From: Kitasatospora xanthocidica | GTDB taxonomy: Bacteria > Actinomycetota > Actinomycetes > Streptomycetales > Streptomycetaceae | Direction: 5' to 3' | Length of the DNA stretch: 64,000 nt | NCBI RefSeq assembly: GCF_014656195.1 | Contig: NZ_BNBY01000032.1 | Span: 11,426-75,425 of the forward strand | Part shown: one piece after another, positions 23,251 to 31,615 of the stretch | Layout: the number at the start of each line of letters is the position of its first letter | How positions within the stretch are numbered: position 1 is the stretch's first letter | Program-made: the position numbers and the translations under genes | The notes under the pieces: generated by a model | What the model was told of the DNA's origin: nothing | Database searches by the model: none | Seen by the model: the letters and a program-made list of their open reading frames with translations, nothing else

Positions 23251-23706
23251 ATGGCAACCGCAGTTGCACCCACCGACCCGATCGTCGGCCCGCTCCGGAA
23301 CGTTCGCGACCACATCCCCACCGATCTGTGGGACAAGCAGGTCAACCTGCTGATGCGCGACTACCCCTACGACTCCGTCATGGCCACCCGCGTCCTCGGC
23401 CAGGGCTACGCCTACCTGCTGACCGCGATGGCCCATCGCGGCGAACACCTGAGCCTCGGCCCCAGCTCGCTGGTGGACATCGGCGTCCACACGATCATCC
23501 TGGACACCGTCGCCTACGCCGAGCTGTGCCGGACCCACAACGAGGGCCACTTCCTGCACCACGTGCCGGCCGTCGAGTTCAAGAACGACGGCACCGTCCT
23601 GCGCACCGCCCGGCTCATCGCCGCCGACGGCTGGGACGTGGACCTTCCGCTGTGGGCCGACGCCGCCAACTGCAGCCCCTGCCACCCCGGCAATGACTCG
23701 CACTGA
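23251..23706 (+). CDS. Glycine-rich-domain-protein-like (DUF1399-type) hypothetical
   Basis: A 151-residue protein. The core MRDYPYDSVMATRVLGQGYA, DIGVHTIILDTVAYAELC and HFLHHVPAV resembles the GRDP/DUF1399 pattern of conserved His, Asp and Cys residues. The C-terminus ends in a short Cys-rich tail (ANCSPCHPGNDSH). GGAGGAACC precedes the ATG. It lies between an XRE-DUF5753 gene and a methyltransferase. No function can be assigned; a metal-binding role is possible from the conserved His and Cys. Confidence 0.65.
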   Translation: MATAVAPTDPIVGPLRNVRDHIPTDLWDKQVNLLMRDYPYDSVMATRVLGQGYAYLLTAMAHRGEHLSLGPSSLVDIGVHTIILDTVAYAELCRTHNEGHFLHHVPAVEFKNDGTVLRTARLIAADGWDVDLPLWADAANCSPCHPGNDSH

Positions 23707-23804
23707 TCGGCTAGTTGCGGTGGTCCCGGCCCGGCCGGGACCACCGCAACACGGACGGGTGCGGTTCACCCGAATCCCTACGCCCGGGTGCACCGGGCAC
23801 CAGG

Positions 23805-24524
23805 ATGGCCCGGGTGAAGACCACCTCCCCCGCCCAAGGCGCCGAGCCAGACCTCTGGCACCACTACGGCCGCTCCCGGGCCGACACCGACCGGACCGTC
23901 CCCGACTCCTTCTCCTGGGTCTGGGCCCAGGACGGCGGACCGGGGGCCGAGGTACTGGGTGACCTCACCGATCTCGTCGTGGCCGACCTCGGCGCGGGCG
24001 CAGCCCGACACGCCGCCCACCTCGTCGCCCACCAGGCCCCGGCCCGGGTCGACGCCATCGATGCCTCCTCCGCCCAGCACGCGATGGCATGCAGCCTCTA
24101 CGGCTGTCTCGCGCCGCGCCTGCGCCCACTGCACGCCGACGCGATCGAGCACCTGGACGCGCATCCGGACGAGTACGACGTCCTCTACTCGGTGTTCGGC
24201 AGCCTCTGCTTTGCCGACCCCCGCCGACTGCTTTCCGTCGCCGCCCGTGCCCTGCGTCCCGGCGGACTTCTCGTCGCCTCCACCCTGGGGTGCTACGTCG
24301 GTGGAGCGCCCGCCGAGCCGGACGTCCGGCACGCCGACATCCCGGCCCGTACCTCGGACGGCACTCCGACAACGATGCGCCGCTGGGTCCTCCAAGAGCA
24401 CGTCTGGACGAAGCTGCTGGACGAGGCTGGGTTCACGGAGATCAGTATCGACCGGCTCCCCTCCGCTACTTCGGGTTCACGCTCGGCCGACACGTTGCTC
24501 GTCCGGGCCTGTCGGCAGGGGTGA
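23805..24524 (+). CDS. Class I SAM-dependent methyltransferase
   Basis: A 239-residue Rossmann-fold methyltransferase. Motif I is VVADLGAGAARHAAHL, the acidic ribose-binding residue follows in VDAIDAS, and post-motif sequences DEYDVLYSVFGSL and ALRPGGLLVAS match the class. The N-terminal DLWHHYGRSRAD may contact the substrate. The ATG at 23805 is chosen because the methyltransferase similarity begins shortly after and AGG lies upstream. It is 98 bases after the 23251 gene and may modify a related molecule. Substrate unknown. Confidence 0.85.
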   Translation: MARVKTTSPAQGAEPDLWHHYGRSRADTDRTVPDSFSWVWAQDGGPGAEVLGDLTDLVVADLGAGAARHAAHLVAHQAPARVDAIDASSAQHAMACSLYGCLAPRLRPLHADAIEHLDAHPDEYDVLYSVFGSLCFADPRRLLSVAARALRPGGLLVASTLGCYVGGAPAEPDVRHADIPARTSDGTPTTMRRWVLQEHVWTKLLDEAGFTEISIDRLPSATSGSRSADTLLVRACRQG

Positions 24525-24550
24525 GGACCCGGGCGCGACCTCTGAAAAAG

Positions 24551-24592
24551 CCTCGGGCCCGGACCGCCCCCACAAGCGGTCCGGGCCCGAGG
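24551..24592. terminator. Strong bidirectional terminator hairpin (17-bp stem)
   Basis: A perfect 17-bp stem with loop CCCCACAA between the convergent methyltransferase and lyase genes. It is a sister of the hairpin at 21254-21295. Confidence 0.9.
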
Positions 24593-24604
24593 TGGTGCGG
24601 GGGC

Positions 24605-25327
24605 CTACGAGCCGGCGGTGGCCGCCTCAAGGGTCGTCGCCATCACCGGGCTGGTGAAGGTGTTCGTCGCGTCTGCCGTGGACTCGTGGTACGAGCCCCA
24701 CTTCAGGTAGTTCCGGTCGCCGTCCCAGGTGGTGCCCTTGAAGGTGCCGGAGCCGGTGGTGAAGGTCTGCTTCTTGCCGTCGAACCAGAAGTCGATCGTT
24801 CCGTCGGTCCTACCGAGACGGATCTTCAGCGCGTACGAGTGCCACTGGCCGTTCGTCGTCGGCGCGGTCCACAGGGTGTGCGACACGTGCTCGGTGTCCC
24901 ACTCCTGCAGCCGGATGCGGCCGTTGGTGGCGTCGATCTCGATCGGGTGGTTGGCGGTGTCGGTGCTCGGCGAGCACTTCAGCTGGAACACGTACCGGCT
25001 GTTGTCGTCCTTGATGTCGACCTTGGACGACCACCCCAGGTAGAAGGTGTCGCCGTTCTTCAGGTCGGGGCCGACCGTCTCGCAGCGCTCCTCGCCGGCC
25101 GCCTGGTACGCCCGCCACACCTTGCCCTTGGCCGCGTCGTTGACGACCTTGAAGTTGCCCGAGGCGCACTGCACGGAGGGGAAGGAGGACGGGCCCTTGC
25201 TCGTGCTCGGGGTCCACAGGACCTGGCCCGCCGCGCTGCTGGGGGTCACGGAGGCCCAGGAGAGCGCGAGTACGGCGGTGGCCACGCCCCCGTAGGTGAG
25301 CTTGCGGCGGTCGGACAGCAGGGACAT
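24605..25327 (-). CDS. Secreted polysaccharide lyase / heparin lyase I family protein
   Basis: A 240-residue exported protein with a signal peptide (residues 1-33, MSLLSDRRKLTYGG then a hydrophobic core and SSAAG). The mature part is a beta-jelly-roll of the heparin-lyase-I/PF14099 type: YLGWSSKVDIKDDN, YVFQLKC, HPIEIDATNGRIRL and the late NYLKWGSYHES block. Such enzymes cleave uronic-acid polysaccharides by beta-elimination outside the cell. The exact polymer is unknown. A deleted relic of the same gene lies at 21309. The transcript is terminated by the 24551 hairpin. Confidence 0.8.
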   Translation of the reverse strand: MSLLSDRRKLTYGGVATAVLALSWASVTPSSAAGQVLWTPSTSKGPSSFPSVQCASGNFKVVNDAAKGKVWRAYQAAGEERCETVGPDLKNGDTFYLGWSSKVDIKDDNSRYVFQLKCSPSTDTANHPIEIDATNGRIRLQEWDTEHVSHTLWTAPTTNGQWHSYALKIRLGRTDGTIDFWFDGKKQTFTTGSGTFKGTTWDGDRNYLKWGSYHESTADATNTFTSPVMATTLEAATAGS

Positions 25328-25410
25328 GCCTCTCCCGAGGTCGAAATGGGCTGCGACGTGGGCTTACGCAGCGATTCGACCATCCGTCGGGCTTTCAAAC
25401 CAGGCGGAAA

Positions 25411-25448
25411 CACCGGCGGAAGTAATCCTGCGACCACTTCCGCCGGTG
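25411..25448 (-). terminator. Terminator of the permease gene
   Basis: A perfect 13-bp stem (CACCGGCGGAAGT and complement) with a 12-base loop begins seven bases after the permease stop codon on the minus strand. Confidence 0.75.
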
Positions 25449-25454
25449 CCCCCG

Positions 25455-26849
25455 TCAGCTCCCGGTGCCGGTCCCGGCCTGCTCGTCGTACGAGGAGGTG
25501 CCCTCGTCCAGCAGCGGCTCCTGCGTCTTGAGGTGGGCCGGGGCCAGTGCCCGCAGCGCGTGGTAGCCGGTGATGACGACGAGGGTGCCCAGCGCGATGC
25601 CGCTGAGGCTGAAGGTGTCGGTGAACTTGAGCGTCACGTTGCCGATGCCGATGATGATGCCCGCCGCGGCCGGCACCAGGTTGAGCGGGTTGCGCAGGTC
25701 GACCCCGGACTTGGTCCAGATCTGCGCGCCGAGCAGGCCGATCATGCCGTAGAGGATGACGGTGATGCCGCCGAGCACCCCGCCGGGGATGGCGGCCACG
25801 ATGGCGCCGAACTTGGGGCAGAGGCCGAAGAGCAGGGCGAAGCCGGCGGCGGCCCAGTACGCGGCGGTGGAGTAGACCCGGGTGGCGGCCATGACGCCGA
25901 TGTTCTCCGAGTACGTGGTGTTCGGCGGGCCGCCGACCGCGGTGGAGAGGATGGAGGCGACGCCGTCCGCGGAGATCGCGGTGCCGAGCTTGTCGTCCAG
26001 GTTGGCGCCGGTCATCTCGCCGACGGCCTTGACGTGCCCGGCGTTCTCGGCGACCAGCGCGATCACCACGGGCAGCGCGACCAGGATCGCGGACCACTGG
26101 AAGGACGGGCCGTGCAGGGTGGGCAGGCCGACCCAGTCGGCCTTGCCGACGCCGGACAGGTCCAGCCGCCAGTGGTCGGTCAGGTGCCCGCTCGCGTCCA
26201 CCGAGTGGATCTTCCCGAAGACCCGGTCGAACAGCCAGGAGATCCCGTACCCGAAGACCAGCCCCAGGAAGATCGCCACCCGCGACCAGAAGCCGCGCAG
26301 GCCGACCACGGCCAGCCCGGTGAAGAACATCACCAGCAGCGCCGTCCACTGGTCCTGCGGCCAGTACGTCGAGGCGGTGACCGGGGCCAGGTTGAAGCCG
26401 ATCAGCATGACGACCGCGCCGGTGACGATCGGCGGCATCGCCGCGTGGATGATCCGCGCCCCGAACCGCTGGACGGCGACGCCCACCAGGAACAGCGCCA
26501 CGCCCACCACGAGCACCGCGCCGGTGACGGTGGCGCTGGTGCCGCCCTGCGCCCGGATCACCGCGGCGACGCCCACGAAGGACAGCGAGCATCCCAGGTA
26601 GCTGGGCACCCGGCCGCGGGTGGCCAGCAGGAAGATCACGGTGGCGACGCCGGACATCATGATCGCGAGGTTGGGGTCGAGCCCCATCAGTACGGGCGCC
26701 ACGAAGCTCGCCCCGAACATCGCCACCACGTGCTGGGCGCCGAGTCCTACGGTGCGGGGCCAGGAGAGCCGTTCGTCGGGGCGGACGACCGCCCCCGGTT
26801 CGGGCGTGCGCCCGTCACCGTGCAGCTTCCAGCGCACGCCGAGATCCAT
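25455..26849 (-). CDS. Uracil/xanthine permease (NCS2 family)
   Basis: A 464-residue integral membrane protein with about 14 predicted membrane segments. NCS2 features include LGAQHVVAMFGASFVAPVLM near residue 40, the QH of the first helix, the substrate-region ALVAENAGHVKAVGEMTG, and NTTYSENIGVMAATRVYST. The TENxG variant ENAGH suggests uracil-type rather than purine specificity. It likely imports uracil or xanthine by proton symport. The ATG at 26849 has only a weak ribosome binding site. It is divergent from the SARP gene. Confidence 0.9.
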   Translation of the reverse strand: MDLGVRWKLHGDGRTPEPGAVVRPDERLSWPRTVGLGAQHVVAMFGASFVAPVLMGLDPNLAIMMSGVATVIFLLATRGRVPSYLGCSLSFVGVAAVIRAQGGTSATVTGAVLVVGVALFLVGVAVQRFGARIIHAAMPPIVTGAVVMLIGFNLAPVTASTYWPQDQWTALLVMFFTGLAVVGLRGFWSRVAIFLGLVFGYGISWLFDRVFGKIHSVDASGHLTDHWRLDLSGVGKADWVGLPTLHGPSFQWSAILVALPVVIALVAENAGHVKAVGEMTGANLDDKLGTAISADGVASILSTAVGGPPNTTYSENIGVMAATRVYSTAAYWAAAGFALLFGLCPKFGAIVAAIPGGVLGGITVILYGMIGLLGAQIWTKSGVDLRNPLNLVPAAAGIIIGIGNVTLKFTDTFSLSGIALGTLVVITGYHALRALAPAHLKTQEPLLDEGTSSYDEQAGTGTGS

Positions 26850-27203
26850 GATGGGGTCTGCTTTCTGTACTTCCGAAGATCGGTCCGGACCATTCTGGTG
26901 GCCGCCGCGGGTTCCGCCGAATCCGTCCGCGTTTCGGCCGCGCGTTCCAGGTGTCCGGCATCCGCCCTGGTCAGGGCCTGCTCGGGCGTTCCGCCGTTCC
27001 GGATCGCCGGTGATCCCTGGCGGCCGGTACGGTCCACGGCGCAAGCTCTGGGCCAAGGGCCGCGGACCGGTCGGCGGTGCGGTGGCCGAAGCCGTGGCAC
27101 CCGGCCGTCATCCGGTGGCCACCTTGGCGTCACCCGGGCGACACCCCGTGATCGCCGCATCGCCTACTGTCATATGCTTGTCACGTTGAATGAGGGGCGG
27201 GTC
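26850..27203. other. Divergent control region between permease and SARP genes
   Basis: A 354-base gap with no supported gene. A locally AT-rich stretch (TACTGTCATATG near 27165-27176) is the likely promoter core of the SARP gene. No clear operator was found. Confidence 0.5.
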
Positions 27204-30050
27204 TTGGATTTCCGACTGCTGGGATCGGTGGCCGCGGTGGCCGCGGACGGCCGGGAACTCCCGGTAGGGTCCGCCAAACGGCGCAGCCTGCTGGCCATGC
27301 TGCTGCTCAACCCCGGCGCCCCCGTCACCGTCGACCGGCTCACCGAGACCCTGTGGGACGAGGAACCGCCCCGGCACTCGCGCACCGTCATCCACAACCA
27401 CGTCTCCGGCCTGCGCGCCCTGCTCGCCGCCCACGGCGCGCCCGACGGCGGCGTCGAACTGGTCACCGACGGCGGCGCCTACCTGCTGCGGGTGCCCGAC
27501 CTCGCCGTGGACACCGACCGCTTCGAACGCCTGCTGCGCTCCGCCCGCACGACGCCCGACGCCGCCGAGGCCGTCACGGCGCTCCAGGAGGCGCTCGCGC
27601 TGTGGCGCGGCCCCGCGCTGGCCGGCACCGCGCCCAGCGTCCCGCTGCAGTGCGCCGCGCACGCCCTGGAGGAACTGCGGCTCGCCGCCGTGGAGGAGCT
27701 GGCCCGCGCCCACGGCCGGCTCGGCGACCACGGCGCCGCGGCCGGCGTGCTGTCCACCGAGGCCACCATGAACCCGCTGCGCGAGCCGCTGGTGGCCGCG
27801 CTCGTCCTGGCGCTCGGCCGGGCCGGGCGGCGCTCGGAGGCGCTGGACTGGTTCCACCGCACCCGCCGGGCCCTGGCCGAGGAACTGGGCATCGACCCGG
27901 GCCCCGACCTCGTCGAGGCCTACGACTTCCTGCTGCACACCCCCGCCGCGCCGCCGCGCCGCTCCGACCGGGTCCCGCCGCCGCGGGTGGCCACCGTCGG
28001 CGGGCTGTCCTCCGTCCCCGACTCGCACCCCGCGTCCGGAGCGGCCCTCGCCCCTGGGGCCGCCGGCGCACCGGTCGCGCCGCCCACACCCGTACCGCCC
28101 ACTCCCGTACCGCCCGCCCGCCCGCCGCGCACCGCGCCCTGGCCCTTCCCCCGGCGCCCGCGCGGCTTCTCCGGCCGCGAGGACGAACTGGCCGCGCTCG
28201 ACCGCGCCGCCGCCGGACCGGGCGCGATCGCCGTGGTCACCGGCGGCGCCGGGATCGGCAAGACCACCCTCGCCCTGTACTGGGCCCACCGCCGCCAGGA
28301 CGACTTCCCCGACGGCCGGCTGTTCGTCGACCTGTGCGGCCACAGCCCGCTGCCGGAACGTTCCACCCCCGCCGTGCTGCGCGAACTGCTGCTCGGCCTG
28401 GGCCTGCCCGCCGAGCAGATGCCCGCCACCCCCGAGGCGCTGGCCGCCCGCTACCGGGAACTGACCGCCGACCGCCGGATGCTCATCGTCCTGGACAACG
28501 CCCGCCGCTCCGACCAGGTCCGCCCGCTGCTGCCCGACGGCGAGGACTGCGTCACCCTGGTCACCAGCCGCGACCGGCTCGGCGGCCTGGTCGCCTCCGA
28601 CGCCGCCCGCCCCGTCCCGCTCGCCGAACTCTCGCCCCCGCAGGCCGTCACCCTGCTCGCCGCCACCCTCGGCGCCGACCTGGTCGCCGCCGAACCCGAG
28701 GCCGCCGCCCGGCTGGCCTGCCTGTGCGACGGGCTGCCGCTCGCCCTGCGCCTGGCCGCCGCCCGGGTCGCCACCGGACCGGCCCGCGACCTCGCCCTGC
28801 TCGTCGACGAACTCGCCGACGAACAGAGCCGGCTGGACCTCCTGGAGATCGAGGACACCAGCGTCGCCGCCACCCTCGCCCTCACCGTCCAGCACCTGTC
28901 CGAACCCGCCCGCCGGATGTTCCACCGCCTCGGCGCCCACACCGGCACCACCCTCGACAGCCGCACCGCCGCCGCGCTCGCCGACTGCCGCCCCGCCGAG
29001 GCCGCCACGGCGCTCGGCCAGCTCGCCACCGCCCACCTGCTCGTCGAGATCGGTCGCGACGCCTACACCCTGCACGACCTCGTCCGCCTCTACGCCCGCA
29101 GCCTGCCCGGCGACATCGACGACCAGGTGCTGCCGCGCCTGCTCGACCACCTGCTGAACACCCTCGTCGCCGCCTGCGACGCCGCCGAACCCGGCAGCGA
29201 ACCCTGCTGCGCCCTGCCGCCCGGCACCCGGCCCGCCGACGTGCGCCCCTTCCCGGACCGGGCGAGCGCCCTCGCCTGGTACGCCGCCGAACGGGACACC
29301 CTGCGCGGCGCGGTGGACGCGGCGGTCGCGGCCGGGCTGCACGACCGCGCCTGGCGCCTGGTCCTGCTGCAGTGGCCGCTGATCGTCTGGCAGGTCAGGG
29401 ACGGCTGGGTGCCGCTGCTCGAACACGGCCTGGCCGCCGCCGAGGCCGACCACGACCCCGCCGCCCAGTCCCGCGCCCGCGCCCTGCTCGGCTGGGTCCT
29501 GCTGGAGGAGGGCCGCCACGAACAGGCCCTCGTCCACCTGGAACGCGCCCCCGACCTCGCCGCCCGGGCCGGGGACGGCGCCGCGCAGGCCGTCGCCCTG
29601 ATGAACCTGGCCGTCGCCCTCGGCCGCTACGGCCGCAACGCGCGGGTGCGCGGCCTGCTGGTGCGCGCCCTGTCCCTCGCGGAGCGGGCCGACCGCGCCG
29701 ACCTGGCCGCCCTCGCCCGCCAGCACCTCGCCCACGCCTGCCTGGCCGACGGCGCGCCCGAGGAGGCCGCCCACCACGCCGCCCGCGGCCTGGCGCTGGC
29801 CGAACCGCCCTTCCCCGCCGCCCGCCGGGTCCTGCTGCAGACCCTCTACGGCCGCGCCCTCGCCGCCACCGGCCACCCGGAGGAGGCCGCCCGCCACCTC
29901 GACGCCGCCGTGCGCACCGCCCGCGCCCACCAGTACGAGGAGGGCGAGGCGGGCGCCCTGGCGGCCCTGGCCGCGCTGCAGGGCCTCCCGACCGCGACGG
30001 CGACGGCCTCGGCGGGCGCCACGGCGAGCGCCTCCGCACCCGGCCGGTAG
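27204..30050 (+). CDS. AfsR-like SARP transcriptional regulator
   Basis: A 948-residue large SARP. Residues 1-95 form an OmpR-type winged HTH (DFRLLGSVAAVAADGRELPV onward), 100-250 the bacterial activation domain (VDTDRFERLLR to LGIDPGPDLVEAY), then a Pro-rich linker, an NB-ARC ATPase with Walker A VTGGAGIGKTTLA at about residue 345, and C-terminal TPR-like repeats. AfsR-type proteins activate antibiotic gene clusters and respond to Ser/Thr kinases. The TTG at 27204 is preferred: the family starts at this MDFRLLG motif and GAGGGGCGG lies upstream. An ATG at 27174 is possible but lacks a ribosome binding site. Confidence 0.9.
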   Translation: MDFRLLGSVAAVAADGRELPVGSAKRRSLLAMLLLNPGAPVTVDRLTETLWDEEPPRHSRTVIHNHVSGLRALLAAHGAPDGGVELVTDGGAYLLRVPDLAVDTDRFERLLRSARTTPDAAEAVTALQEALALWRGPALAGTAPSVPLQCAAHALEELRLAAVEELARAHGRLGDHGAAAGVLSTEATMNPLREPLVAALVLALGRAGRRSEALDWFHRTRRALAEELGIDPGPDLVEAYDFLLHTPAAPPRRSDRVPPPRVATVGGLSSVPDSHPASGAALAPGAAGAPVAPPTPVPPTPVPPARPPRTAPWPFPRRPRGFSGREDELAALDRAAAGPGAIAVVTGGAGIGKTTLALYWAHRRQDDFPDGRLFVDLCGHSPLPERSTPAVLRELLLGLGLPAEQMPATPEALAARYRELTADRRMLIVLDNARRSDQVRPLLPDGEDCVTLVTSRDRLGGLVASDAARPVPLAELSPPQAVTLLAATLGADLVAAEPEAAARLACLCDGLPLALRLAAARVATGPARDLALLVDELADEQSRLDLLEIEDTSVAATLALTVQHLSEPARRMFHRLGAHTGTTLDSRTAAALADCRPAEAATALGQLATAHLLVEIGRDAYTLHDLVRLYARSLPGDIDDQVLPRLLDHLLNTLVAACDAAEPGSEPCCALPPGTRPADVRPFPDRASALAWYAAERDTLRGAVDAAVAAGLHDRAWRLVLLQWPLIVWQVRDGWVPLLEHGLAAAEADHDPAAQSRARALLGWVLLEEGRHEQALVHLERAPDLAARAGDGAAQAVALMNLAVALGRYGRNARVRGLLVRALSLAERADRADLAALARQHLAHACLADGAPEEAAHHAARGLALAEPPFPAARRVLLQTLYGRALAATGHPEEAARHLDAAVRTARAHQYEEGEAGALAALAALQGLPTATATASAGATASASAPGR

Positions 30051-30153
30051 AACCACGCCCCCACCGGGAACATGACGCTCCATCAGCGCAGGCGGGGGCG
30101 CCACCGTGCCCGAACGGTTCGTCCCCGCCGCCCGCCCGCCCGAGGGAGCAGCG

Positions 30154-30639
30154 ATGACCGTCCCGCCGGAGCCGACCCGCCAGAACGAACTGCTGGAGCT
30201 CTACAAACTCGCCGTGGAGATGGCCGACCGCGTCTCGGCCCGCCGGGGCACCGCCAACACCTTCTTCCTGTCCGTGCAGACCGCCCTGGTCACCCTCATC
30301 GGATTCGGCATACCCAGGCTCTCCGAGTCCCCGTGGTGGGTGGCGACCGCCGTCGCGCTGGCCGGCATCACCCTCTCCGTCGCCTGGTGGATGCAGCTGC
30401 GCAGCTACCGCGACCTCAACGCCGCCAAGTTCAAGGTCATCAACGCCCTGGAGGCGGACCTCGCCGCGCGGATCTACACCGACGAGTGGGACACCCTCAG
30501 GAGCGCCTCCCGCCGGGGCCGCTGGCACAAGCACTACACCGAACTCGGCACCAGCGAGCGGGCCGTGCCGGTGGTCTTCGCGGCAGCCCACCTGATCCTG
30601 CTCACCGGCACCCTCGTCACCGGCACACTGGCCGTATGA
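30154..30639 (+). CDS. RipA-like small membrane protein
   Basis: A 161-residue protein with two N-terminal transmembrane segments (FFLSVQTALVTLIGFGI and VATAVALAGITLSVAWW) and a third hydrophobic stretch at the C-terminus (VVFAAAHLILLTGTLVTG). LYKLAVEMADRVSARRGTAN matches small membrane proteins annotated as RipA-family octameric proteins. The ATG at 30154 has GAGGGA upstream; a GTG at 30106 would add 16 low-complexity residues. It follows the SARP gene by 103 bases and overlaps the next gene. Function unknown. Confidence 0.75.
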   Translation: MTVPPEPTRQNELLELYKLAVEMADRVSARRGTANTFFLSVQTALVTLIGFGIPRLSESPWWVATAVALAGITLSVAWWMQLRSYRDLNAAKFKVINALEADLAARIYTDEWDTLRSASRRGRWHKHYTELGTSERAVPVVFAAAHLILLTGTLVTGTLAV

Positions 30640-30929
30640 GCCACCTCGACCCCATCGCCGAACTCATCCGCGACTGCCTGCCCACGGAGGCCAGACCCCC
30701 CGCGGGCTCCGACGACCTCTTCCGCATCTACGCCGTCCTGCTCCAGGCCAAGGGCGAGGCGGTCACCGACGAGGACGTCCACAACGCCTGGACCGCCTGG
30801 ACCCAGGCCACCGACGACACCCACCGGGCCCTGGTGCCCTTCGCCGAACTCGACGCCCCCACCCGCGCCCTGGACGCCCCCTACACCCGCGCCATCCGCA
30901 CCGCGGCCCGCAAGCTCCACCAGCGCTAG
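30636..30929 (+). CDS. Small hypothetical partner of the RipA-like protein
   Basis: A 97-residue soluble protein beginning MSHLDPIAELIRDCLPTEA. Central sequence FRIYAVLLQAKGEAVTDEDV followed by a helical region looks like an accessory protein. Its ATG overlaps the stop codon of the membrane protein (ATGA), so both are translated together and probably function together. The overlap is the strongest evidence for its reality. Family not recognised with certainty. Confidence 0.75.
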   Translation: MSHLDPIAELIRDCLPTEARPPAGSDDLFRIYAVLLQAKGEAVTDEDVHNAWTAWTQATDDTHRALVPFAELDAPTRALDAPYTRAIRTAARKLHQR

Positions 30930-30956
30930 CCGGCTTCGCGGCCCGCCCCCCGCAGG

Positions 30957-31382
30957 TCACTCCGGGGGGCACTCCTGCGGCGCGGGGTCCTCCTGCGGCG
31001 CCGGGGCGTACTGGGCCTCGCCGTGGCCGAGCGACCAGTCGACCGGCGCGTTCTCGGTGAGGACGACGAACACGTTGCGCGGCTCCGTCCCCGCGTGGGC
31101 GTGGGCGAGTTCGGCGATCCTGCGGTACAGGGCGCGCTTGCGCTCGTCCGGGCGCCCGGCGCGCAGCGTGATCGACACATAGACGATGCCCTCGTCCCGG
31201 TGCACGCCGAGGTAGCCGCCGTAGCGCAGCGCGCTGCTGACGCCGTCGTGTCCGGTCAGCACCTGGAAGTGGTCGTCGGGCGGGATGCCGAGGGTCTCCG
31301 TCAGGGCCTGGTGGACGGCGCGTCCGAGGGCGTCGAGCCGGCCGGGGTCGGCTCCGGACGCGTCGATGCGGACGAAAGGCAT
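30957..31382 (-). CDS. Tautomerase family protein
   Basis: A 141-residue protein of the 4-oxalocrotonate-tautomerase superfamily. It starts MPFVRIDASG with the catalytic Pro2 after removal of Met1, and contains VYVSITLRAGRPDERKRAL and FVVLTENAPVDWSLG, typical of the longer tautomerase group. These enzymes isomerise keto-enol substrates; the physiological one is unknown. A 20-residue Pro/Glu-rich C-terminal tail (APAPQEDPAPQECPPE) is unusual. It converges with the small SARP-linked genes. Confidence 0.85.
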   Translation of the reverse strand: MPFVRIDASGADPGRLDALGRAVHQALTETLGIPPDDHFQVLTGHDGVSSALRYGGYLGVHRDEGIVYVSITLRAGRPDERKRALYRRIAELAHAHAGTEPRNVFVVLTENAPVDWSLGHGEAQYAPAPQEDPAPQECPPE

Positions 31383-31486
31383 GGCGACTCCCCCTCCGGG
31401 GCCGGGTGCCGGGCCGGTGCCGGGCTCGACACCGTGCCGTACATACTAGTAGGTACAGATGGGTTGGGGGCAGCCGCCGTCCGGAG

Positions 31487-31511
31487 GTTTCGCCGTCGCC
31501 TCCAGGGGTAG
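31487..31511 (+). promoter_or_regulatory. Sigma-B-type promoter upstream of the sigma factor gene
   Basis: GTTT (31487-31490), 15 bp, then GGGTAG (31506-31511) matches the S. coelicolor sigma-B consensus GNNT-N14-16-GGGTA. A second match, GCAT-N15-GGGTAG, lies at 31549-31573. These suggest that the sigma factor activates its own gene. Confidence 0.6.
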
Positions 31512-31615
31512 TCGCCGGGGTTTCACCAAACCTCCACCCCGGGTGGGCGCATCGATCGGCCCTCACCGGGTAGCCGGGGCCTTCGACCGCGCCGACGCAG
31601 GAGGAAGGGAATCCG

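Noticed and set aside
23660..23706. Cys-rich tail of the 23251 protein as a RiPP core peptide
   Set aside because: The protein has a recognisable conserved domain and no RiPP maturation enzyme is adjacent except a generic methyltransferase; kept only as speculation.
27108..30104. Long minus-strand open frame antisense to the SARP gene
   Set aside because: Gly/Ala/Gln-rich shadow frame without domains, antisense to a well-supported SARP.
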